From positions 1 to 34,234 of the forward strand of contig URVB01000040.1 of assembly GCA_900551075.1 (NCBI GenBank): a DNA stretch of 34,234 bases, written 5' to 3'. Made by a program: the position numbers and the translations under genes. Origin of the DNA: an uncultured Blautia sp. (lineage in GTDB: Bacteria > Bacillota > Clostridia > Lachnospirales > Lachnospiraceae). Under the pieces are notes generated by a model that searched no databases, was not told the origin of the DNA, and saw only the letters and a program-made list of their open reading frames with translations. Positions 23,399-30,544 of this stretch are shown here, one piece after another. The stretch's first letter is position 1. The number at the start of each line of letters is the position of its first letter.

Positions 23399-23539
23399 AT
23401 GGCTTTTTTTACAAGTGCGATTGATACCCTGAAAATCCTGGTTATCGCTCTGGGCGCCGGTCTCGGTGCGTGGGGTGTTATCAACCTTCTCGAAGGTTAC
23501 GGAAATGATAACCCAGGTGCAAATGCTCATGTTCGGTAA
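23399..23539 (+). pseudogene. maff2: maff2, truncated by insertion of the downstream element
   Basis: The 46-codon frame begins MAFFTSAIDTLKILVIALGA and continues to NDNPGA, the well-known start of Maff2 membrane proteins of Clostridia ICEs, which usually continue for about 30 more residues with a second membrane helix. Here the match ends at about 23,521 and the frame stops after five unrelated codons. AAAGGAGGAAC precedes the ATG. The rest of the transfer operon is absent for the next 10 kb, which instead holds a mobilizable element, so that element has probably inserted here. Confidence 0.75.
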
Positions 23540-23870
23540 AGAAGCAAGCAACCAAAAACAAGAGATAGACTGCCAGCACCACACTATTCCGAACCAAAGA
23601 ACAAGAGCAAAAGACAAGCATTATGGAAATGTGCATAACAGGCTATGGAATCATGGATAACTCTATTCACAGCACATGGAAAAGCTAAAATGCAGCTTTC
23701 CCACGTCCTGCAAACAGAGTTACCCACAATTCCATGAAATAGCCAGTTATACACATTCCCACAATGCCGACTACGGCGGAATCCCACTCATTCCCTTTCC
23801 CTTTTTTTGAAAATTCAGATAAAATTTATCACAAAATTGTTTTGAAAACTCAGTAAGTCTACAGAATAGC
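23540..23870. other. Noncoding left end of the inserted element
   Basis: No supported gene is present. It contains the large imperfect palindrome at 23625-23760 with DnaA-box-like sites and precedes the abrB-like gene's promoter. Confidence 0.5.
23625..23760. repeat. 136-nt imperfect palindrome with DnaA-box-like motifs
   Basis: The left half (23625 to about 23685) and the reverse complement of the right half (about 23695 to 23760) agree over almost their full length, including GGCTAT and TAACTCT blocks and AAAGCT next to the centre. DnaA-box-like nonamers are placed symmetrically: TTATGCACA (minus, 23630-23638), TTATCCATG (minus, 23652-23660), TTACCCACA (plus, 23720-23728) and TTATACACA (plus, 23747-23755). 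Possible roles are a replication origin, a recombination or transfer site, or a structured RNA. Confidence 0.6.
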
Positions 23871-23873
23871 GCA

Positions 23874-23921
23874 TTGACATTTTTATTCTGCTGATATATA
23901 CTTTTCATGTCGATATGAAAA
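23874..23921 (+). promoter_or_regulatory. Promoter and probable operator of the abrB-like gene
   Basis: TTGACA (23874-23879) and TATACT (23897-23902) are separated by 17 bp, a near-consensus promoter. TTTTCAT (23902-23908) and ATGAAAA (23915-23921) form an inverted repeat over the expected transcription start, a natural place for a repressor such as the AbrB-like protein itself. Confidence 0.65.
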
Positions 23922-23945
23922 ATATGATTTTTGGAGGTAGAACAA

Positions 23946-24185
23946 ATGTCAATGCCAAAGGGAAAACACATATTTGGAACAGTAAAGGTTGGGGAACGAG
24001 GGCAAATCGTAATTCCTAAAGAAGCCAGAGAAATATTTAATATTAACCCCGGCGATACTTTGCTTGTATTAGGCGATGAAGAACAAGGCATTGCCGTTGT
24101 AAAAGCTGATGTGATGAAAGAAGTTGCCGTAAAAATTTTGAAAGGATTAGGACATTTTAAGAGTAAAGCAGATGATGAAAAATAG
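23946..24185 (+). CDS. AbrB/MazE/SpoVT-type transcription factor
   Basis: This is a 79-residue protein with the swapped-hairpin AbrB fold: FGTVKVGERGQIVIPKEARE, then FNINPGDTLLVLGDEEQGIA. The C-terminal tail is basic and helical. ATG 23946 follows TGGAGGTAGAAC. It overlaps the membrane protein gene by 14 bp, so the two form a coupled pair. Its AT-rich coding differs from the GC-rich mobilization genes, which suggests cargo. It could regulate the pair or serve as an antitoxin-like regulator. Confidence 0.85.
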   Translation: MSMPKGKHIFGTVKVGERGQIVIPKEAREIFNINPGDTLLVLGDEEQGIAVVKADVMKEVAVKILKGLGHFKSKADDEK

Positions 24186-24804
24186 AATCTTAGATGTATT
24201 ACCATTTTTTCTAATGGGAGATTTAATATTGCCATTTTTATTAGCACCAACATATCAAGGATATAACCATTTAACACAAGTAATGAGTGCTTTAGGAAAT
24301 CCAAAAGCACCATTGCATATTCTCTATAGTATTTGGCTGATTGTATTGGGCATTGTCCTACTTTTTTGCGATTTCAAGCTATATCCAATTATTGCAGAAA
24401 AGTCCAATTTAATAGCTATAACACTTTTTGTTATAATCTGTTTTTATGCTATTGGTGCTTGTATTTTATCCGGCTTTTTTCCAGTCGGAGAAACTAAAGA
24501 GTTAAAAACAATTTCCGCAAAGATACATGGATATGGTTCGGTTATAGGGTTTATGCTTTTAGTATTTGCACCAATGTTTATTGGATTATATTTTTTCAAA
24601 ATCTCTAAAGGATTTTGGGGAATTTTCTCTTTGGCTTGCTTTGCTTTTGCATTGTTATGTTTTGTTCTTTTTGTAATGGCGGACAAACCGGAGTATCAAG
24701 GAAGTATCATTGCATTTGGGGGGCTTTGGCAACGGCTGTCACTTTTATGTATGTATCTTCCGATTATTGCCCTTTGCGTAACTAAAAATTTTTTTGAAAA
24801 TTAA
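24172..24804 (+). CDS. DUF998-family integral membrane protein
   Basis: This is a ~210-residue protein with about six hydrophobic helices (for example LPFFLMGDLILPFLLAP, WLIVLGIVLLFCDF, AITLFVIICFYAIGACILSG, IGFMLLVFAPMFIGLYFF) and the conserved SGFFPVGE pattern typical of DUF998. The function of the family is unknown. It overlaps the abrB-like gene, with which it is often paired in Bacillota. No terminator is obvious after it. Confidence 0.75.
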   Translation: MMKNRILDVLPFFLMGDLILPFLLAPTYQGYNHLTQVMSALGNPKAPLHILYSIWLIVLGIVLLFCDFKLYPIIAEKSNLIAITLFVIICFYAIGACILSGFFPVGETKELKTISAKIHGYGSVIGFMLLVFAPMFIGLYFFKISKGFWGIFSLACFAFALLCFVLFVMADKPEYQGSIIAFGGLWQRLSLLCMYLPIIALCVTKNFFEN

Positions 24805-24855
24805 AATGAATTGTAAATCATGCACCGCCCATGTGGGAGAAAGGAGGAATCATTT

Positions 24856-25299
24856 ATGCCTTGCACAGAAGCATACAAAGAACACATCATGTATACTTTC
24901 AACGGTTTCTGCAAAGTTGTGATACGCTATGCCGCTATCAACGCATGGCGGGAACGGAGCAGACGGCGGAAAAAGGAAATATCCTTTGAATACCTCACAG
25001 AAGAAAAATTTTATCCATTCAGTACATCAGATGAATATTTCGCAGACCCCTACAAAGAATACCGTATCACTATATGCGGTCAGACAATCATTCTCACAAA
25101 TGGGAATCTTGCCACCGCCCTGTTATCCTTGCCGGAGAAAAAGAGGGAAATCATCTACCTTTACTTTTTTGGACGGTACACACAACAGGAAATCGGGGAA
25201 ATATACGGGAGCTGCCGGAGTACGGCGTGGCATCACATACACAGTGCCTTGCAGATGTTACAGAAAGAAATGGAGGTGCTTTCACATGGGGAAACCTAG
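24856..25299 (+). CDS. Sigma-70-like regulator (Orf7 paralogue)
   Basis: This is a 147-residue protein with a sigma region 4-type helix-turn-helix at the C-terminus (LPEKKREIIYLYFFGRYTQQ, then EIGEIYGSCRSTAWHH) and a basic N-terminal segment with WRERSRRRKKE. It is homologous to the Tn916 Orf7-like protein at 5693 of this window. ATG 24856 follows AAAGGAGGAATC. It overlaps the next gene by 14 bp. It probably activates genes of the inserted element. Confidence 0.8.
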   Translation: MPCTEAYKEHIMYTFNGFCKVVIRYAAINAWRERSRRRKKEISFEYLTEEKFYPFSTSDEYFADPYKEYRITICGQTIILTNGNLATALLSLPEKKREIIYLYFFGRYTQQEIGEIYGSCRSTAWHHIHSALQMLQKEMEVLSHGET

Positions 25300-25507
25300 C
25301 CTTGTGCCGTATGAAACCATTGTCAAAGCGACCAACGGAGAGCCGGAAGCCGTGGACGAGGTTTTACGGCATTACAGCAGACAAATCCGGCTTGCCGCCC
25401 TTGAAAACGGGCATATCAACAAAGACACCGAGGACAGCATAAAGGGGCGGCTTATCTCTGCCCTGTTCCAGTTCCGTTTTGACGAAAAACCATATAACGG
25501 GAGGTGA
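25286..25507 (+). CDS. HTH regulator (Orf8 paralogue)
   Basis: This is a 73-residue protein with the pattern YETIVKATNGEPEAVDEVLR, a basic middle and KGRLISALFQFRFDE, parallel to the Orf8-like protein at 6109. ATG 25286 lies in the 3' end of the sigma-like gene and has GGAGGTG upstream. Its stop overlaps the GTG start of the winged-helix gene. The three form a tightly coupled regulatory operon. Confidence 0.78.
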   Translation: MGKPSLVPYETIVKATNGEPEAVDEVLRHYSRQIRLAALENGHINKDTEDSIKGRLISALFQFRFDEKPYNGR

Positions 25508-25932
25508 GGTTTGTCGGTAAAATAATTATACTCACATTCAAAGACACGGAAGAAAAAGCTGTTGAGAGAGCTATATCAGTTCTTGCCGATATGATACCGC
25601 TGGAAGCCATACCGCCGCCACATTCTCATGCTCTGATTTTTCCGGGACTGGAAATCAGACTGCACCAACGCCGGGTATTAAAAGACGGTGCAGACATAAG
25701 CCTTACCCGCTTAGAATACGGCGCACTCTGCTACCTTGCCGCCAGTCCGGGGAGGGTATTCACAAGAGCGCAAATCTTTGAAGCCGTGTGGAGCATGGAT
25801 AGCGAAAGCTGCCAGTCAAATGTTACCAACGTGATATGCAACTTGCGGAAAAAGATAGAGCCGGACAGCCAAAATCCCACCTACATAAAGACCGTTTTAG
25901 GAATCGGATATAAGTTTGCTTCCGGGGAATAA
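25504..25932 (+). CDS. Winged-helix (OmpR-type) regulator without receiver domain
   Basis: This is a 142-residue protein. The last ~100 residues are an OmpR-type winged helix (LTRLEYGALCYLAASPGRVF, QSNVTNVICNLRKKIE, LGIGYKFASGE). The first ~40 residues begin VGKIIILTFKDTEEKAVERA, a short helical segment in place of a full receiver domain, so it is unlikely to be controlled by phosphorylation. GTG 25504 overlaps the previous stop. It is related to the frameshifted gene at 3623. Confidence 0.8.
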   Translation: MRFVGKIIILTFKDTEEKAVERAISVLADMIPLEAIPPPHSHALIFPGLEIRLHQRRVLKDGADISLTRLEYGALCYLAASPGRVFTRAQIFEAVWSMDSESCQSNVTNVICNLRKKIEPDSQNPTYIKTVLGIGYKFASGE

Positions 25933-26042
25933 AAATCAAATATATATTGTTATTGCTGGATAAATACAATATAATAAACTCAGCGATAAATCGGAATTTA
26001 TCGGGGAATTGTAAAAAGTCAAAATATGGAAGTGAAATTACT

Positions 26043-26906
26043 ATGAGCATATATAATTCAAAAGCTGGAAAAGAAAAGTCAATTGCGTTATATGACAAAC
26101 AACTCTCAAAATTAAATATGCCGTTTTCGGATATTTATGTAAAAACATCATTTGGCAAAACCCATTTAGTCGAAATTGGTAATAAAACAGGAAAACCATT
26201 GTTGGTCTTTCATGGTGGAAACGCTACAACTGCCTATAATTTATTGATGTGTCAATTCCTGCTAAATGATTTTCATATATATGCAGTTGATACAATCGGA
26301 CACCCCGGTAAAAGTGACGAAGTATGCTTATCACATAAAGGATACAATTATGGAAAATGGGCGAGTGAAGTAATTGACAAAATTGGATATGACAGTATTG
26401 CTTGTTTAGGAGGTTCGTTTGGAGGTGGGATTTTAGCTAAACTGATGTGTGTTGCTCCAAAAAAAATTGATAAGGCTGTTTTAATCGTTCCGGCGGGAAT
26501 AAGTAATGCTGTCCCTATTTCCTCTATGGCAATGATAATACCCCTTTTGCAATATAGAATTACAAAGCAGAAAAAATATTTGGTGAGGACTGCTTTATAT
26601 ATGGCATTAAGGGAAGAAGTTCTTGATGAAGATACGATAGATATTCTGAAAGACAGTTTTGACAATGTAAAAATTAAAGCCGCCATGCCGACCAATATTG
26701 AGAAGAGAAAACTAAGCAATTACTGTTCACCAACATTGATAATTGCCAGTGAAAAGGATTGCCTTTTTCCTGCAAGAAAAGTTTTATATCGAGCGAGGAA
26801 GATTATTTCAGATTGTAAAACAGTCGAATTAAAAGAAAGCGGGCATATGCACATTTTACCGCAAACGGAAAAAGAGCGGATTATTGAGTTCTTAAGAAAG
26901 GATTGA
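26043..26906 (+). CDS. Alpha/beta hydrolase
   Basis: This is a 287-residue alpha/beta hydrolase with HGGN (57-60) as oxyanion element, nucleophile Ser125 in LGGSFGGG, acid Asp239 in IASEKDCLF and base His268 in ESGHMH. The substrate cannot be inferred; the family includes esterases, haloperoxidase-like and peptidase-like enzymes. I chose ATG 26043 over upstream codons for its fit to the family N-terminus and the GGAAG upstream. Its AT-rich coding and isolated position between the regulatory operon and the mobilization genes mark it as cargo. Confidence 0.85.
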   Translation: MSIYNSKAGKEKSIALYDKQLSKLNMPFSDIYVKTSFGKTHLVEIGNKTGKPLLVFHGGNATTAYNLLMCQFLLNDFHIYAVDTIGHPGKSDEVCLSHKGYNYGKWASEVIDKIGYDSIACLGGSFGGGILAKLMCVAPKKIDKAVLIVPAGISNAVPISSMAMIIPLLQYRITKQKKYLVRTALYMALREEVLDEDTIDILKDSFDNVKIKAAMPTNIEKRKLSNYCSPTLIIASEKDCLFPARKVLYRARKIISDCKTVELKESGHMHILPQTEKERIIEFLRKD

Positions 26907-26999
26907 TATAGAATTATTTAGGCTGTAAATTCCGGTTTACAGAACTGTAGTCACAGAAAAACTGAATAACCGCTACCCACAAAAAGTAGCACACCGAAG

Positions 27000-27031
27000 C
27001 AGGAAATCAAGAAAAGGTTTCCTGTTTTTTT
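27000..27031 (+). terminator. Intrinsic terminator
   Basis: CAGGAAA (27000-27006) pairs with TTTCCTG (27018-27024), followed by seven T. It closes the cargo side before the mobilization region. Confidence 0.75.
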
Positions 27032-27348
27032 GCGCCCATTTTTGGCATTTTTGAAAATCGTCAGTATTATGCCGTGGAAAGGGGATAAAAAGAAATTTCT
27101 GCCCGTTTTGTCAATTCCTGTTAGGAAAAGACGAAAAGAAATTCCGCTAAACATTGCCAGATTTTCATTTCCGTGCGTAGTAGGTAATAGAGGGGTAAAT
27201 TTTGCCGCAGAGTTGGCAAAAGCCCCGCCCTCTCCGCCAATGGTATCAGCAGAAAGCCCACACAGAGGAAGCCGCCACTTTTTAAGAGCAAGATTCTACC
27301 ATAGTACCAAATTTCGCTAACCGCTCATTTTGTCCTATGGGAATCTTG

Positions 27349-27420
27349 TTGGGGTTGCCACCCCAAGCCCGCCTTTTTGCGGCTTGCGCCGCTTGAAAAA
27401 ATTCTTTCAGATTTTTTCAA
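27349..27420 (+). other. Candidate origin of transfer (oriT)
   Basis: Three consecutive inverted repeats lie 80 to 150 bp upstream of mobC: TTGGGGT/ACCCCAA (27349-27366), GCGGC/GCCGC (27379-27392) and a perfect 10-bp TTGAAAAAAT/ATTTTTTCAA (27393-27420). A cluster of hairpins directly before mobC and a relaxase is typical of oriT. The nic site itself cannot be placed. Confidence 0.6.
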
Positions 27421-27498
27421 AAACACTTCCGCTTTATCCCCTGTTTTTCTCCTATTGGTGAGGGGATATAGAGCAAAAAGAAAGGAGGTCAGCAGACC

Positions 27499-27894
27499 AT
27501 GAAAAGATACAACACGCCCCACCGCCGCCGGGTAATCAAGACACGCTTGACCGAGGAAGAATACGCCGAGTTTTCCGAGCGTGTCACACTCTGCCAAATG
27601 AGCCAAGCCGAGTTTATCCGGCAAGCCCTTACCAAGTCGAGAATACAGCCCGTCATTACCGTTTCCCCGGTCAATGATGAATTGCTTTCTGCCGTTGGGA
27701 AACTCACAGCAGAATACGGGAAAATCGGCGGCAACTTGAATCAGATTGCCCGCTGTCTGAATGAGTATGGCGCACCTTATAACGCCCTCTCCAATGAGGT
27801 ACGAGCCGCCATAGCGGAGCTTGCCGCCTTGAAGTTTGAAGTCTTGCAGAAAGTAGGTGACGCTGTTGGCAACATTCAAACATATCAGCTCTAA
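27499..27894 (+). CDS. mobC: Relaxosome accessory protein MobC
   Basis: This is a 131-residue protein with an N-terminal ribbon-helix-helix part (VIKTRLTEEEYAEFSERVTL, then AEFIRQALT) and the MobC signature GGNLNQIARCLN near residues 76-87. MobC binds oriT and helps the relaxase open the strands. ATG 27499 follows AAAGGAGGTC. It overlaps the relaxase gene, so the two are coupled. Confidence 0.9.
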   Translation: MKRYNTPHRRRVIKTRLTEEEYAEFSERVTLCQMSQAEFIRQALTKSRIQPVITVSPVNDELLSAVGKLTAEYGKIGGNLNQIARCLNEYGAPYNALSNEVRAAIAELAALKFEVLQKVGDAVGNIQTYQL

Positions 27895-29497
27895 AAATGC
27901 CGACTATGGAGCTGCCGAGCAGTACCTAACCTTTGAGCATGACGAATTTACCATGAAGCCCACTCTTGATGAAAATAGGCGGCTTATCCCCCGTGACGAT
28001 TACCGCATTTCTTCTCTGAATTGCGGCGGGGAAGATTTCGCCATAGCCTGTATGCGTTCCAATCTGAAATACGGCAAGAACCAAAAACGGGAGGACGTAA
28101 AGAGCCACCATTACATTATCAGCTTTGACCCCCGTGACGCAACCGACAACGGCTTGACGGTAGACAGGGCGCAGGAGTTAGGCGAGCGGTATTGTAAAGA
28201 GCATTTCCCCGGACACCAAGCGTTGGTATGCACCCACCCGGACGGACACAACCACAGCGGCAATATCCATGTGCATATCGTGATAAACAGCTTGCGGATT
28301 GAGGAAGTACCGCTATTGCCTTACATGGACAGACCAGCGGACACAAAGGCGGGCTGTAAGCACCGCTGTACGGACGCAGCTATGGAATATCTGAAAGCGG
28401 AAGTCATGGAGATGTGCCACCGGGAAAACCTCTATCAGATTGATTTGTTACATGGGAGCAAGAACCGTGTCACCGAGAGGGAATATTGGGCGAAGCGGAA
28501 AGGACAAGCCGCACTGGATAAAGAAAATGCTTCCCTTGCCGCCAATGGAGAACCGCCCAAACAAAGCAAGTTTGAAACCGACAAGGAACGGTTACGCAGC
28601 ACGATCCGCACCGCCCTTTCCTCTGCTATTTCTTTTGAGGACTTTTCCGGGAAGCTGTTACAACAGGGAATAACCGTCAAGGAGAGCCGGGGAAGATTGA
28701 GCTATCTCACGCCGGACAGAACGAAGCCAATCACCGCCCGGAAGCTGGGTGATGATTTTGACCGTGCCGCCGTACTGGAAACACTCACCCAAAACGCACA
28801 GAACGCCGCAAGAGCCGCCGAAAAGCCCTTACCCAAACAGGAATACCCCCGCAGCTTAAAAGACCGCTTACAGCGAAATAAAGCCGCCATAAATGCCCCG
28901 AAAAATGACGGAGTGCAACGCATGGTAGACCGGGAAGCAAAACGGGCAGAGGGAAAGGGCGCAGGATATGACCGCTGGGCGGCAGTCCACAACCTAAAGC
29001 AAATGGCGGCGACCATGAGCATTTACGAGGAATCCGGCTTTTCTTCCCCGGAGGAACTGGAAGCCGCCCTTGCCGCCGCCAGTGTGGAGCTGAACAGCGT
29101 CCATGCAAAACTGAAAGCGGTAGAAAGCACTTTACGGGAGAAAAAGGACTTGCAGAAACAGCTATTGGCGTACATCAAGACCAAGACCGCCCGTGACGGA
29201 CTGAAAGCACAGAAAACAGAGAAAGCCCGGAGAGCCTACCGTGAACAGCACGAAAGCGATTTTATCATAGCCGAATCTGCCGCCCGGTATTTCAAGGCGA
29301 AAGGCATTTCCAAGCTGCCAGCGTCCAAAGCCCTGCAAGCAGAGATTGAGCAGCTAACGAGGGAGAAAAACGCCCTTTACAACGAGTACCGGGAAAAGAG
29401 GGAACGCACCACAGAATTGCAGACCGTAAAAAGAAATATCGAGCAGATTTTGAGGGGCGCACCGAGCCAGCAGAAAAAACAGGAACAGGAACGATAA
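27866..29497 (+). CDS. Relaxase/mobilization nuclease (MobP-like)
   Basis: This encodes about 543 residues. The N-terminal ~220 form the relaxase domain with the histidine cluster GHNHSGNIHVHIVIN (His128, His130, His135, His137) that binds the metal for strand cleavage at oriT; the active Tyr is probably among the early residues (Tyr14 or Tyr20). The middle and C-terminus are long charged helices, likely coiled coil (~370 to 535). TTG 27866 gives the expected MATFKHISSKNADYG start; GTG 27857 is the alternative. It overlaps mobC by 29 bp. It can mobilize the element with a helper such as the nearby ICE systems. Confidence 0.92.
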   Translation: MATFKHISSKNADYGAAEQYLTFEHDEFTMKPTLDENRRLIPRDDYRISSLNCGGEDFAIACMRSNLKYGKNQKREDVKSHHYIISFDPRDATDNGLTVDRAQELGERYCKEHFPGHQALVCTHPDGHNHSGNIHVHIVINSLRIEEVPLLPYMDRPADTKAGCKHRCTDAAMEYLKAEVMEMCHRENLYQIDLLHGSKNRVTEREYWAKRKGQAALDKENASLAANGEPPKQSKFETDKERLRSTIRTALSSAISFEDFSGKLLQQGITVKESRGRLSYLTPDRTKPITARKLGDDFDRAAVLETLTQNAQNAARAAEKPLPKQEYPRSLKDRLQRNKAAINAPKNDGVQRMVDREAKRAEGKGAGYDRWAAVHNLKQMAATMSIYEESGFSSPEELEAALAAASVELNSVHAKLKAVESTLREKKDLQKQLLAYIKTKTARDGLKAQKTEKARRAYREQHESDFIIAESAARYFKAKGISKLPASKALQAEIEQLTREKNALYNEYREKRERTTELQTVKRNIEQILRGAPSQQKKQEQER

Positions 29498-29522
29498 TAA
29501 AACGACCACAGGAGGTAACACA

Positions 29523-30044
29523 ATGAGATTTACGAACAGCGAGCTTGAAATGATTTACCAGTACGCCGCACCTACCAAAGCGGAAACCATAGGCGGCATG
29601 AAAGAAACCATACCCGTGATTCAGGATTTATTGACAAAAGTAATCATGGAGAACACCATAGAAAAACTGCAAAAGATACCAGAGCCGGAGTGCAGCCAGT
29701 TCATAGCCGACAACAAAGCCCGTTTCCTTGCGGGGCATGAAAACTCTATCCGGCGGCGGCTTGCTGAAGCAAAGGCACAGACGAAACAGCCAGTAATGCA
29801 GGGGCATGACTTGACAGGCATGGAGCGTTTCCACCCGGAAACCCGCCACATGATTGTGCTTGACGTAAAGACCAGCGACAGCCCCGTTGGTTATCCGGGG
29901 GAACGCCACCGCTATTTCCTCTCTGATGAGGGCTACAAAAACGCAAGAGCCAGTGAAAAGCGTGGGGAAATCAAGATAACGAGCCATGCCGCCGTAGCCG
30001 CCGGGAAGCTGTATCCAGACAGGAAGCCGGAAAGGGAGCGTTAA
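29523..30044 (+). CDS. TTRAP-like mobilization accessory protein
   Basis: This is a 173-residue protein with a TTRAP-like N-terminus (MRFTNSELEMIYQYAAPTKA) and a C-terminal part with GHDLTGMERFHPETRHMIVL, homologous to the protein at 12325. ATG 29523 follows AGGAGGTAAC. It lies 25 bp behind the relaxase gene and 4 bp before the Cys-rich gene. The function is unknown. Its presence in both elements suggests a role shared by both transfer or replication modules. Confidence 0.65.
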   Translation: MRFTNSELEMIYQYAAPTKAETIGGMKETIPVIQDLLTKVIMENTIEKLQKIPEPECSQFIADNKARFLAGHENSIRRRLAEAKAQTKQPVMQGHDLTGMERFHPETRHMIVLDVKTSDSPVGYPGERHRYFLSDEGYKNARASEKRGEIKITSHAAVAAGKLYPDRKPERER

Positions 30045-30048
30045 GGGC

Positions 30049-30435
30049 ATGGGCGCAAAGATACCGCAAATGGACTACCAGCAGCACAGAGCCGCCCGCC
30101 GACTTGTGCATGAGTGCTGTAACTATGACGGCGGCAACTGTATTTTACTGGACGACGGCGAGCCTTGCGTGTGTGTGCAGAGTATCAGCTATTCGCTCCT
30201 TTGCCGCTGGTTCCGGGTTGCGGTGCTGCCGTTAGACGGAAAACTGGAAGCCGCCTTACTCCACCGGGCAGACAGGAAACGCTGTACCGAGTGCGGCGGG
30301 TATTTTCTCCCCAAATCAAACCGTGGGAAATACTGCCCGGATTGCGCCGGACGCATGAAAAGAATCAGAGCCGCACAGCGCAAGCGGAAACAGAGGGATA
30401 AATGTCACGCTTTAGGATATTCCAAACCCCCGTAA
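30049..30435 (+). CDS. Cysteine-rich VLP-type protein
   Basis: This is a 128-residue protein with many paired cysteines (HECCNYDGGNC, PCVCVQS, then CTECGGYFLPKSNRGKYCPD and C in the next turn) ending in a very basic tail. The middle VAVLPLDGKLEAAL gives the family its VLP name. The last CxxC...CxxC set looks like a zinc ribbon, so it probably binds nucleic acid. ATG 30049 overlaps the end of the previous gene's region by close spacing (GGGAGCG upstream). Confidence 0.78.
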   Translation: MGAKIPQMDYQQHRAARRLVHECCNYDGGNCILLDDGEPCVCVQSISYSLLCRWFRVAVLPLDGKLEAALLHRADRKRCTECGGYFLPKSNRGKYCPDCAGRMKRIRAAQRKRKQRDKCHALGYSKPP

Positions 30436-30544
30436 ATCAAGGCTTTTCAGACCGCCCTCAACGGGTAGGCGGTACATTTATCCTTTACCCCCGGAAAAGC
30501 CGCTTTAATTGCGTAACAGAAGCTACAGACAGGAGGTGAGAACC

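Larger units (their letters stand above)
26907..27498. other. Noncoding stretch between hydrolase and mobC
   Basis: The open frame at 27030-27320 has no ribosome binding site, is rich in Arg/Lys/Pro and resembles no family, so I leave it out. The stretch holds a terminator (27000-27031) and the oriT-like inverted repeats (27349-27420). Confidence 0.55.

Noticed and set aside
23466..23660. 64-codon plus-strand frame after maff2
   Set aside because: It overlaps the maff2 reading frame and runs into the palindrome, with no ribosome site; not a gene.
27030..27320. 96-codon open frame upstream of mobC
   Set aside because: It has no ribosome binding site, an unusual Arg/Lys/Pro composition and no family resemblance. 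It starts at a terminator T-run.
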